From CAZVXI01 sp964631295 (GTDB taxonomy: Bacteria; Planctomycetota; Phycisphaerae; Phycisphaerales; SM1A02), in the NCBI GenBank assembly GCA_964631295.1, contig CAZVXI010000021.1, positions 1 through 30,304 on the forward strand: a DNA stretch of 30,304 nt, given 5' to 3'. The notes under the pieces were generated by a model, which ran no database searches, was not told the DNA's origin, and saw nothing but the letters and a program-made list of their open reading frames with translations. Positions 23,204 to 30,304 of the stretch are shown one piece after another. Within the stretch, counting starts at the first letter, position 1, and the number at the start of each line of letters is the position of its first letter. The position numbers were made by a program, and so were the translations under genes.

Positions 23204-25174
23204 ATGAAGACTCTGTCATCCACTTCTTCCCAGCCATTACGGGACGGTCTTGCGATGCAGCGCTGCCACCTTGAGCGAACGCCGACGTTTGTGTTTCGCC
23301 GTTCGTGCGATGTAAGCGTGCATGTTGCCCAAGAGATTGCGAGTCTCATTCGGGAGCGTGCGGAGCAGGGAAAGATGTGCGTCCTCGGGCTGGCCACCGG
23401 CTCATCGCCAACAACCGTCTACAACGAACTGGTTCGCCTGCACGAAGAAAAGGGCCTGTCATTCGCCAATGTCATCACATTCAACCTCGATGAATATTTC
23501 CCGATGGACCGGTCGGAACTGCAAAGTTACCACCGCTTCATGCATGAACATCTTTTCGATCTCGTCGACATCAAACCTGAGAATGTCCACATCCCCGATG
23601 GAACTCTGGCAGTCGACGAAGTCAACGAGTACTGCCAGCGCTATGAACAGGCGATCGCACATGCTGGCGGAATCGATCTGCAACTGCTGGGTATCGGGAG
23701 AACTGGACACATCGGCTTCAATGAACCCGGGTCCCGTCGCGACAGCCGCACGCGGTTGATCACGCTCGATCGTGTGACCCGGAAAGACGCGGCGAGTGAT
23801 TTCTTCGGCGAGGAGCACGTTCCTCGACGCGCGATCACAATGGGTGTCGGGACGATTCTCGAAGCTCGGCGGATCATCATGCTGGCCTTTGGGGAGCAGA
23901 AAGCACCGATCGTCCAGCAGGCAGTTGAAGGCGAGATCACGAATGTCGTCTCGGCGAGTTTCCTTCAGGAACATCCGAACGCAGGGGTCTATCTGGACAG
24001 CGCTGCCGCTGCATCCCTGACGAGATGCAAAGCGCCATGGCTGATCGGTCCGTGCGAGTGGGATGACTTCATGATCCGCAAGGCGATCATTTGGCTCGCG
24101 CGCACGGTTGACAAGCCGATCCTCAAACTGACCGATGAGGATTTCAACGAACACCACCTGCAGGATCTGCTCGCAGAGCATGGCCCGGCCTATGAAATCA
24201 ACCTGAACGTCTTCCGCCAGATGCATCGAACCGTGACCGGCTGGCCCGGTGGCAAGCCTTCTTCGGCGAAACGCTCCGGTGATATTGACAGGCCGCATGA
24301 TGCGACGTTTCCCAAGCGCGTGCTCGTCTTCTCCCCGCATCCCGATGATGACGTGATCTCGATGGGCGGCACGCTCATCCGGCTTGTCGAGCAAGGACAC
24401 GCCGTGCATGTTGCGTACCAGACTTCCGGAAACATTGCCGTGTTTGATGAGGATGCGGCACGCTTCGCCGACTTTGCCGCCGAGTTCAACGCAATGTTTG
24501 GCATTGAGCATGAGCGATCTGAAGAGTTGGCTGAACAACTCGAGCAGGCCTTGAGGAACAAGGAGCCCGGCCAGGTGGATACGTCGGCGGTGCAGAATCT
24601 CAAGGGATTGATTCGTCGCGGTGAGGCGCGTGCGGCATGTCGATCCTGCGGCGTACCTGATGAACAATTGCATTTCATGGATATGCCGTTTTACGAAACT
24701 GGTCGCGTGCGGAAGAAACCGCTCAGCAATAAAGATGTGCAAATCACGGTTGATCTGTTGCGTTCGATCAAACCGCATCAGGTTTACGTCGCGGCCGATT
24801 TGTCGGATCCGCACGGGACACACCGCACGTGTCTTGCAGCGGTCTTCCGCGCGATGCATGTCGTTGCGAGCGACGACTGGTACAAAGTGTGTGATGTCTG
24901 GCTGTATCGAGGTGCCTGGCAGGAATGGGAGCCGGAACTCATCGATATGGCTGTGCCTCTTAGTCCGAAAGAACTCGAGCGAAAGATACACGCGATTTTT
25001 AAACACGAATCACAGAAAGACAAAGCACTGTTTCCGGGCAGTGATGAGCGAGAGTTCTGGCAACGCGCTGAACAGCGCAACCGTGGGACAGCAGTGCTGT
25101 ACGACGAACTCGGCCTTGCCGAGTACGAGGCGATCGAGGCTTTCGTCCGGTGGGATGGCAATCCAATCGAATAG
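23204..25174 (+). CDS. Glucosamine-6-phosphate deaminase fused to PIG-L/LmbE deacetylase domain
   Basis: Residues about 30-300 form a NagB-type deaminase: L-A-T-G-S-S-P for phosphate, D-E-Y at 96-98 with the general base, and G-I-G-R-T-G-H-I-G-F-N-E-P with catalytic His169 and Glu174. In E. coli NagB the residue two before the His is Asp; here it is Thr167. Residues about 365-600 form a PIG-L/LmbE domain with P-H-P-D-D-D (His379 to Asp383) and H-G-T-H (537-540) as zinc ligands. The first half turns GlcN-6-P into fructose-6-P and ammonia. The second probably removes an N-acetyl group from an amino-sugar substrate. The fusion is a known long variant, so the gene is probably functional. The ABC exporter starts 24 bases later. 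Confidence 0.92.
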   Translation: MKTLSSTSSQPLRDGLAMQRCHLERTPTFVFRRSCDVSVHVAQEIASLIRERAEQGKMCVLGLATGSSPTTVYNELVRLHEEKGLSFANVITFNLDEYFPMDRSELQSYHRFMHEHLFDLVDIKPENVHIPDGTLAVDEVNEYCQRYEQAIAHAGGIDLQLLGIGRTGHIGFNEPGSRRDSRTRLITLDRVTRKDAASDFFGEEHVPRRAITMGVGTILEARRIIMLAFGEQKAPIVQQAVEGEITNVVSASFLQEHPNAGVYLDSAAAASLTRCKAPWLIGPCEWDDFMIRKAIIWLARTVDKPILKLTDEDFNEHHLQDLLAEHGPAYEINLNVFRQMHRTVTGWPGGKPSSAKRSGDIDRPHDATFPKRVLVFSPHPDDDVISMGGTLIRLVEQGHAVHVAYQTSGNIAVFDEDAARFADFAAEFNAMFGIEHERSEELAEQLEQALRNKEPGQVDTSAVQNLKGLIRRGEARAACRSCGVPDEQLHFMDMPFYETGRVRKKPLSNKDVQITVDLLRSIKPHQVYVAADLSDPHGTHRTCLAAVFRAMHVVASDDWYKVCDVWLYRGAWQEWEPELIDMAVPLSPKELERKIHAIFKHESQKDKALFPGSDEREFWQRAEQRNRGTAVLYDELGLAEYEAIEAFVRWDGNPIE

Positions 25175-25198
25175 CGTCACGCGCGACTATCATCGACG

Positions 25199-27175
25199 AT
25201 GCTTTCCCGGCCGACACTTTCACGCAATCGATTCGCTGATTACAAAAACCAACTTCGTCGATATGAGACGGAAGGGTCGCGTGGCACGGCTGCAGCGCAT
25301 CGCAAATCTCGCGGCAACGCCCGTCGGTCCTTTTTCGATTTGTTCGCGGCGTTCTGGGGATTGCTTGGTTCACATCGCCCGACAATGTTTCTGTGCCTCG
25401 CCACCGTCACTGTGTCGGTTGTCATCGGTCTGATTCCACCGGCTGCGATCGGCTATGTGATGGACCACATACTCGGCGAGAGTCCTGCGACCGGCCTCTG
25501 GGGCGCGTTGCCGATGCCTGACGAAGCGCGGGGGCAACTCGCAGCAGTTGCACTTCTCTTGTTCGCTGTAGCCATCGGTTCGACGGTGTTCGGCATATGG
25601 GGCCGCTGGCATGCAACACGGATTACCAAGCGACTTCAGGCAAATTTGCGGAAGCGGGTCTTCGCACATGCCGTTCGGCTGCCGCTCCATCGCATCCAGG
25701 AACTGAAATCCGGCGGAGCTGCGAGCATTCTCCGGGAGGATGCCGGCGGCGTGGCTGAACTCGTCTTTTCACTGCTCTACAACCCATGGAAGGCCATCAC
25801 TCGGCTCGTTGGTACGCTGATCATTCTCGCCTTCATAGATTGGCGGATGCTCGTTGGCTCGGTTGTGCTGATGCCCGTAGTGTTTCTGACCCATCGCACA
25901 TGGATCGCGCGCATCCGCCCACTGTGGCGAGACATTCGTCGAAGCAGACAGACCATTGACAGCCACGCAACAGAGGCGTTCGGTGGGATGCGCGTTGTCC
26001 GAAGTTTCGGGCGACAGCGTCAGGAGACTGGGCGATTCATCAACAGTACCCATCTGATGCTCCGGCAGGAACTGATGGCGTGGTGGTGGTCCCGTGGTGT
26101 TGACATTGCCTGGTCGATTCTGATTCCCATGGCAACCGCCGCTTTGATCTGGTTCGGCGGAGCGCAAGTGCTGCACGACGCTGCATTGCTGCGAAACGGG
26201 TCGATCACGCCTGCTGAGGCGTTTACTGCAGGCAAGTTGATCATGTTCGTACTCTACCTTGCATGGCTGCTCGAACCGCTCGCCCTGTTGGCGGGAAGCG
26301 CAACCTCCTTTCAAAACTCACTCGCTGCGCTTGATCGAGTATTGGATATACTCGATGAGCGACTGGAGTTTGAAGCACCTGAGGATCCAATGATTCTTGA
26401 ACCGTCCGGGGTTGACGGACGCGTTACGCTTGAAGCTGTCAGCTTCACATATCCCAAGTCAGATGAACCTGTCATCCGCGATGTATCGCTCGATGTCAAG
26501 CCCGGCGAGATGATCGCGTTCGTCGGTCCGAGCGGCGCTGGAAAGACAACGCTGTGTAATCTGATTGCCCGTTTCTATGATCCAACAGAAGGCTCGATAT
26601 CGCTGGATGGCACCGACCTGCGAGAGCTCGATGTTGAAAACTACCGGCAACTCCTTGGAATCGTCGAGCAGGACATCTTTCTCTTTGACGGTACCATTGC
26701 TGCGAACATCGCTTACGCGCGCCGCAACGCCAGCGAGCAACAGATCATCAAGGCGGCAACCCTTGCCAATGCACATGACTTCATCAGCAGCTTCGACAAA
26801 GACTACCGGACGCTCATCGGTGAACGCGGTGTGAAACTCAGCGGCGGCCAACGCCAGCGGATTGCGATCGCTCGCGCGATACTGGCCGACCCGCGAATCC
26901 TCATCCTCGATGAGGCGACAAGCAGCCTAGACACGGAGAGTGAGCAACTCATTCAGCAAGGCCTCACAGAACTGCTGCGCAATCGCACGAGTTTCGTGAT
27001 TGCCCACCGCTTGAGCACCATTCGGCATGCGGACCGGATCGTTGTTATTGAAGATGGCCGCATCACCGAACAGGGTACCCATGACGAACTGATGGCCCAG
27101 AGCGGCATGTATGAACAGATGGTTTATCGTCAACTCTACGGCGGTGCAGCAGTAGACGCCCGGCCATCTGGATGA
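25199..27175 (+). CDS. ABC exporter, fused permease and ATPase (MsbA/MdlB-like)
   Basis: The 658-residue half-transporter has a basic cytoplasmic N-terminus (about 1-45), six predicted membrane helices (about 60-375) and a C-terminal nucleotide-binding domain. Walker A is G-P-S-G-A-G-K-T-T at 443-451, the signature is L-S-G-G-Q at 547-551, Walker B ends in Asp571-Glu572, and the H-loop His is 603. All catalytic residues are present. It should act as a homodimer at the inner membrane; lipid, glycolipid or drug export are possible and the sequence does not decide. Its close spacing to the NagB/PIG-L gene suggests one transcript. Confidence 0.93.
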   Translation: MLSRPTLSRNRFADYKNQLRRYETEGSRGTAAAHRKSRGNARRSFFDLFAAFWGLLGSHRPTMFLCLATVTVSVVIGLIPPAAIGYVMDHILGESPATGLWGALPMPDEARGQLAAVALLLFAVAIGSTVFGIWGRWHATRITKRLQANLRKRVFAHAVRLPLHRIQELKSGGAASILREDAGGVAELVFSLLYNPWKAITRLVGTLIILAFIDWRMLVGSVVLMPVVFLTHRTWIARIRPLWRDIRRSRQTIDSHATEAFGGMRVVRSFGRQRQETGRFINSTHLMLRQELMAWWWSRGVDIAWSILIPMATAALIWFGGAQVLHDAALLRNGSITPAEAFTAGKLIMFVLYLAWLLEPLALLAGSATSFQNSLAALDRVLDILDERLEFEAPEDPMILEPSGVDGRVTLEAVSFTYPKSDEPVIRDVSLDVKPGEMIAFVGPSGAGKTTLCNLIARFYDPTEGSISLDGTDLRELDVENYRQLLGIVEQDIFLFDGTIAANIAYARRNASEQQIIKAATLANAHDFISSFDKDYRTLIGERGVKLSGGQRQRIAIARAILADPRILILDEATSSLDTESEQLIQQGLTELLRNRTSFVIAHRLSTIRHADRIVVIEDGRITEQGTHDELMAQSGMYEQMVYRQLYGGAAVDARPSG

Positions 27176-27988
27176 AGACCACCATGATCACCTGAAATCT
27201 GCCTTCCGTCGGACTCGTGGCGTAACTTTGCTGATGTCGAGCCACTGCGGTCGATCTCGCGGAGCCCGCTGGAGCTTGACTGATGACTATTGAGTTGCGA
27301 TACGACACTGATTCCTCTGCAGATTGCCTGTAAAGCGCGATCGCGGGTGAAGCGTTCGGCCTGAGTCTGACGCATCCGGAGTCACGCGAGCAGCTTGAAC
27401 AGTTCGTTCAGTCAGTGGAGACGTCTCTCGCATACGTCGGCGAGCCCGACGAAATCCCTGCTCGGTTCGACCACTGACGAGAGACAAGTGGGTGGCCAGC
27501 CAAATCTGCCCTTCAGTGACTCCACTGCGACTCAATCGTCACCCCGGCCGATATCAACAAGTCGATGGTCGCTGCTGCATGGCACCTCTTGAAACCCTCG
27601 GTCCGCCCAGCGTTGCCGGATTGCGGCCAAAATAATGGCGATTCGCAGGAGGTGGAACTCTGCAGGCGATTGGTGAACCGATCAACGCTGTGCTCGGTCA
27701 TGCGAGCATTTCTGGCGGCGCGGACGACGCGGGTGAGCCACTCGATGGAGCGTGACGCACATCATCCGACGTCACAGGCGCAGAAATCAAGCTCGCATCT
27801 TTGTAAGAACAAGCCGGCGATTGCGACCGAGCGGCACAACACTGGCACGCATGTTTGAGCTGGATCCGGCCACCGACGAGGCGCTGGACGCTGGCGTCGC
27901 CTGACTCGCCTCTTACAGGTTTCATCGCTTGAGCAATGCGCCCGTTGCTCCCGCCATGCGAAAACAAATCACGGAGGTAGTTCCGTTT
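27176..27988 (+). other. About 800-base stretch without an intact gene
   Basis: No frame on either strand gives a convincing complete protein here, which stands out in a region where other genes nearly touch. Short stretches with coding-like composition appear in different plus-strand frames: 27283-27477 (one in-frame stop), about 27657-27755 ending in TGA, and 27851-27904 starting at an ATG and ending in TGA. I read these as remains of one or more decayed genes. I could not name the family. No terminator hairpin, tRNA or repeat array is evident. Confidence 0.45.
27283..27477 (+). pseudogene. Short ORF interrupted by an in-frame TAA, probable gene remnant
   Basis: An ATG with GGAG 8 bases upstream opens a 64-codon frame that runs to a TGA at 27475-27477 but has a TAA at codon 17 (27331-27333). 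A single C-to-T change from CAA would create it. After the stop the frame reads as a plausible amphipathic helix (S-L-T-H-P-E-S-R-E-Q-L-E-Q-F) and E-P-D-E-I-P. A good ribosome site with an early stop suggests recent inactivation; a sequencing error would look the same. I do not recognise the family. Confidence 0.35.
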
Positions 27989-28723
27989 ATGAGTTCCCCG
28001 AGACGATGCTTGATTATTGGAGCGGCGGGTGGTGTCGGCAGGCCACTTTGCAAACGATTGTATGAGGACGACTGGGATTTGATCCTCGCCGGGCGAACGG
28101 AATACTCGCTGAAGGATGCAGCTCATGCGTTTGACACTGGTCGGGCTAAGGTCCACATGCTTGATGCAACTGACTTTGACGCAGTCGCCAGTGTATTCAG
28201 GGAGTACGGTGACATATCGGCAGCGGTGAATCTCGCCGGGTCGATCCTGCTCAAGCCTGCCCACCTGACGAGTGAACAAGACTTTGAAGACACTATGAAC
28301 GTCAACTTGCGAACGTCCTTCGCACTCGCGCGAGCAGCTGGCCAAGCGATGCGGAAGTCTGGCGGGAGCGTTGTGCTGATGTCGACTTGCGCTGCAGCTG
28401 TTGGCCTGCCGAGTCACGAAGCGATCTCCGCCGCCAAGGCAGGCGTCGAGGGGCTCACGCGGGCTGCGGCAGCGTCATATGCCGGTCAGAATATTCGTTT
28501 CAATGCTGTCGCGCCCGGCCTGACTGACACGCCGTTGGCGAGCAAAATCACCGCGAACGAAGCAGCGAAGAAGGCATCAACGGCGATGCATCCGCTCGGC
28601 AGGATCGGCTCACCAGATGAGATCGCCCGCAGCATCGCATTTCTATTACATCCGGAGAGTAGTTGGATCACCGGGCAGGTGCTTGGCGTGGATGGCGGAC
28701 TCGCACGGGTCCGAGCACGGTAA
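27989..28723 (+). CDS. Short-chain dehydrogenase/reductase, atypical active site
   Basis: The ATG at 27989 follows GGAGG by 11 bases and starts exactly at the Rossmann fold, giving 244 residues. The cofactor motif is G-A-A-G-G-V-G (11-17). N-L-A-G follows strand 4, and Asn106 lies in the N-V-N-L helix. Ser132 (S-T-C) and Lys150 are in place, but the Tyr of Y-x-x-x-K is Ile146 (I-S-A-A-K). The P-G-L-T-D-T-P and C-terminal D-G-G motifs are normal. A classical SDR needs that Tyr as proton donor, so this protein may use another residue, such as nearby His143, or have a non-redox role. The S-H-E-A-I-S-A-A-K-A-G context resembles a divergent subfamily that I recall, not a random mutation. Confidence 0.88.
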   Translation: MSSPRRCLIIGAAGGVGRPLCKRLYEDDWDLILAGRTEYSLKDAAHAFDTGRAKVHMLDATDFDAVASVFREYGDISAAVNLAGSILLKPAHLTSEQDFEDTMNVNLRTSFALARAAGQAMRKSGGSVVLMSTCAAAVGLPSHEAISAAKAGVEGLTRAAAASYAGQNIRFNAVAPGLTDTPLASKITANEAAKKASTAMHPLGRIGSPDEIARSIAFLLHPESSWITGQVLGVDGGLARVRAR

Positions 28724-28741
28724 ACTCTTCGGGTGAATCCA

Positions 28742-29164
28742 ATGGCGCAGTTAAATGGACCCGCGTGGGCAAGATGGTGGCTCATCGCAGCCGGCTGGTA
28801 CAACCTCGCGTGGGGCAGCACTGTCATAGCGTTTCCACATCTACTCTTCGATGTGACTGATATCGAGCGAATGCGATACCCTGAAATCTGGCAGTGTGTG
28901 GGCATGATTGTCGGCGTGTACGGAGTTGGTTATCTGATCGCGAGTCGTGATCCACGCCGGCATTGGCCAATCATTCTCGTCGGTCTGCTCGGTAAGGTCT
29001 TCGGCCCGATTGGATTCGCCGTGGCGTTATCGCGCGGTGTGTTTCCACCCACATTCGCAGTCACGATCCTCTTCAATGATCTGATCTGGTGGATTCCATT
29101 TGGCATGATACTTTGGGATGCGCGCAGGCATCATCGTCAACTTCTGCATGAGAAGACGGCATGA
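28742..29164 (+). CDS. Small membrane protein with four helices, unknown function
   Basis: The product is 140 residues from the ATG at 28742, or 143 from a GTG at 28733; no ribosome site settles it. Four hydrophobic helices alternate with short loops. Conserved-looking features are W-Y-N-L-A-W-G in the first helix, W-Q-C-V-G-M-I-V-G-V-Y-G-V-G-Y in the second, L-L-G-K-V-F-G-P-I-G-F in the third and N-D-L-I-W-W-I-P-F in the fourth. I believe related proteins occur in Bacteroidota and Planctomycetota without known function. It follows the SDR gene by 18 bases and overlaps the next gene in ATGA, so the three are likely one transcript. Confidence 0.8.
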   Translation: MAQLNGPAWARWWLIAAGWYNLAWGSTVIAFPHLLFDVTDIERMRYPEIWQCVGMIVGVYGVGYLIASRDPRRHWPIILVGLLGKVFGPIGFAVALSRGVFPPTFAVTILFNDLIWWIPFGMILWDARRHHRQLLHEKTA

Positions 29165-29601
29165 CGTATGTCCTGCTCCTTACAACAACCGGTGCATCAT
29201 GGTTCATGACAGGACTGATCTGGTTCGTTCAGGTTGTTCACTATCCACTCATGGGCGTCGTCGGAAGCGAGACATGGAACGCGTACCATCGTCGTCATAC
29301 CGCGTTGACGACCCGGATCGTCTTGCCAGTGATGCTCGTGGAGCTTGGAACAATGATCCTGCTTCTTGTGGACGCAACCAGCCGAGGGCAGATCATCCTC
29401 TGGATTGCTGGTGCTTTGCTCGCAGTCGCGTGGCTGTCGACGTTTTTCGTTCAAGTGCCCGCACACAATCAACTGAGCGCAGGCTTCTCCGATGAATGGC
29501 ACACGCGGCTCGTTCGCTCAAACTGGATGCGAACATTTGCATGGACTGCCCGGTCGATATTGCTCACGCTTGCTTTCTCGCAGAACATTACTGTTGGATA
29601 G
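29161..29601 (+). CDS. Small four-helix membrane protein, unknown function
   Basis: The 146-residue protein has four hydrophobic helices. The first ends in F-V-Q-V-V-H-Y-P-L, followed by a Y-H-R-R-H-T pattern, an acidic V-E-L in helix two, and V-P-A-H-N-Q-L-S before the fourth region with N-W-M-R-T-F-A-W-T-A-R. The His and aromatic residues look conserved and could bind a cofactor. It distantly recalls DUF1772-like proteins, but I cannot assign it. It is translationally coupled to the previous membrane protein. Its last 14 bases overlap the next gene on the minus strand. Confidence 0.8.
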   Translation: MTYVLLLTTTGASWFMTGLIWFVQVVHYPLMGVVGSETWNAYHRRHTALTTRIVLPVMLVELGTMILLLVDATSRGQIILWIAGALLAVAWLSTFFVQVPAHNQLSAGFSDEWHTRLVRSNWMRTFAWTARSILLTLAFSQNITVG

Positions 29602-30304
29602 TAAAAGTTACTTTGACCGGATGCCGCCGATAAAGGCACACTCCATCGACGTCTGTGCACATGTAATACAGTGCGACGATATCAACTGACTGTTTCCCAG
29701 GCTTCGCATCTTTTGGTGTATGCACTTCAAACTCGATGGTTCTTGTTTCGTTCGAAACGACACTTGCAGGCGATGTGAGCGTTGAATTCGATTGATCAAC
29801 ATTCATGCCCGAAGGCGACATAATCCACGCACGCAGTGGATCAACCTCATTGTTCCAATGGGCCTTTCCTTCGATCGGCGTGAAGGTCACATGCGTTCGT
29901 ACTGCCTGTCCCGGTCTCACAACCGCGGGCACGGCTGCGACATCTGCTTCGATCAATCCACGCTCAATTGCGGTGATCTGTCCGAGATCCGCCGGAGGTG
30001 ACAAATCGTCCCCCGCAGACTCGAACGTGCGTTGTGGCTGTGCAAACTCGGCTCCACTCGGCTCCACCAGAATCTCAACGGGTTCCTCCCCTCGCTCAGT
30101 GATTCCTTCACGCGCTGAGGGTACCCAGTCATAAAATGGATACGGCTTGTCAAGGCGCGGCCCGTATTGCTGAATTCTTCGCCGCCAGATGTATTGATTC
30201 GGATCGACCGACAATGCCTGCGACCAGTGCTCGGCCGCCCGCTGAAAGTCTCCGGGCTGCCTTTCGGCGGAATCGAACCGTTTCCGATATGCGACACCAA
30301 GTTG
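29588..30304 (-). CDS. C-terminal part of a redoxin/DsbD-alpha-like protein, start outside window
   Basis: The frame stays open to the right edge, so only the last 238 residues are visible. It starts with a TPR-like helix pair (A-x-x-H-W-x-x-A-L-x-V-D-P-N) and then Y-I-W-R-R-R-I-Q-Q-Y-G-P-R, a motif I associate with planctomycete redoxin-domain proteins. A charged linker follows, then a beta-sandwich with T-H-V-T-F, A-H-W-N-N-E and Y-Y-M-C-T-D-V-D-G-V-C. The last has two cysteines seven residues apart, similar in place to the redox pair of DsbD N-terminal domains. Whether an upstream thioredoxin domain exists cannot be seen. It overlaps the convergent membrane-protein gene by 14 bases. Confidence 0.75.
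   Translation of the reverse strand, partial: QLGVAYRKRFDSAERQPGDFQRAAEHWSQALSVDPNQYIWRRRIQQYGPRLDKPYPFYDWVPSAREGITERGEEPVEILVEPSGAEFAQPQRTFESAGDDLSPPADLGQITAIERGLIEADVAAVPAVVRPGQAVRTHVTFTPIEGKAHWNNEVDPLRAWIMSPSGMNVDQSNSTLTSPASVVSNETRTIEFEVHTPKDAKPGKQSVDIVALYYMCTDVDGVCLYRRHPVKVTFTIQQ

Noticed and set aside
23459..25006. A 515-residue open frame on the minus strand opposite the NagB/PIG-L gene
   Set aside because: It is antisense to a gene with complete family motifs. It shows no recognisable domain, and long shadow frames are expected in GC-rich coding DNA.
27283..27333. Recoding of the TAA at codon 17 as a functional readthrough
   Set aside because: No sequence signal for readthrough is visible, and other nearby fragments are also broken, so decay is simpler.
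27440..27490. A GGTTCGA sequence suggesting a tRNA T-loop
   Set aside because: No pairing T-stem, anticodon arm or acceptor stem can be built around it.
27698..28417. A 239-residue minus-strand frame across the decayed region and the SDR gene
   Set aside because: Most of it is antisense to the SDR, and its composition is low-complexity Ser/Arg/Ala without a domain. I cannot exclude a short real piece in 27700-27930.

Overview
The window is a compact, moderately GC-rich bacterial chromosome segment made mostly of housekeeping and envelope genes. The gene set suggests Planctomycetota, possibly a Phycisphaerae relative: a type-B succinate dehydrogenase with a cytochrome b558 subunit, a DUF1844 protein, an MJ0042-like zinc-ribbon protein, a NagB/PIG-L fusion, several large secreted proteins of no known family, and a tail fragment of a redoxin-type protein whose motif I associate with planctomycetes. 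This placement is inference from gene content. I see no rRNA, tRNA, CRISPR array, insertion sequence or prophage.

Layout. 1-6.6 kb: the end of a membrane diguanylate cyclase, then two paralogous secreted proteins (one with an EF-hand) on either side of a TPR/coiled-coil lipoprotein and an AhpE-like peroxiredoxin. 6.7-9.3 kb: an RfbD-like dTDP-sugar reductase facing a coupled pair, a parvulin-like lipoprotein and YraN. 9.3-13.4 kb: a DUF1844-sdhC-sdhA-methyltransferase operon. 13.4-16.4 kb: a minus-strand three-gene cassette (glycosyltransferase 2, FkbM methyltransferase, GT-C-like membrane protein), each gene overlapping the next by 4 bases. 16.5-17.3 kb: sdhB, cut off from sdhCA by that cassette and given its own plausible promoter. 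17.4-21.5 kb: hemW, an FHA protein, a zinc-ribbon protein, purA and uppS. 21.5-23.1 kb: a C39-like lipoprotein coupled to a Gfo/Idh/MocA oxidoreductase. 23.2-27.2 kb: NagB/PIG-L fusion and an ABC exporter. 27.2-28.0 kb: about 800 bases without an intact gene, holding what look like decayed coding fragments. 28.0-30.3 kb: a divergent SDR, two small membrane proteins, and the C-terminal part of a redoxin-like or DsbD-like protein running off the right edge.

How the genes fit together. The SDH subunits form one respiratory complex despite being split. UppS makes the lipid carrier that the GT2/GT-C cassette could use, so the cassette, the two methyltransferases and RfbD may contribute to methylated surface glycans. 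NagB/PIG-L handles amino-sugar phosphates. The parvulin-like lipoprotein, the TPR lipoprotein and the paralogous secreted proteins act in the envelope.

I found no clearly new defence, mobile or biosynthetic system. The best leads are the glycan cassette inside the sdh locus, the paralogous secreted pair, an SDR without the catalytic tyrosine, and the decayed stretch near 27.3 kb. Many convergent neighbours touch or overlap at their stop codons, so the region has almost no room for intrinsic terminators.
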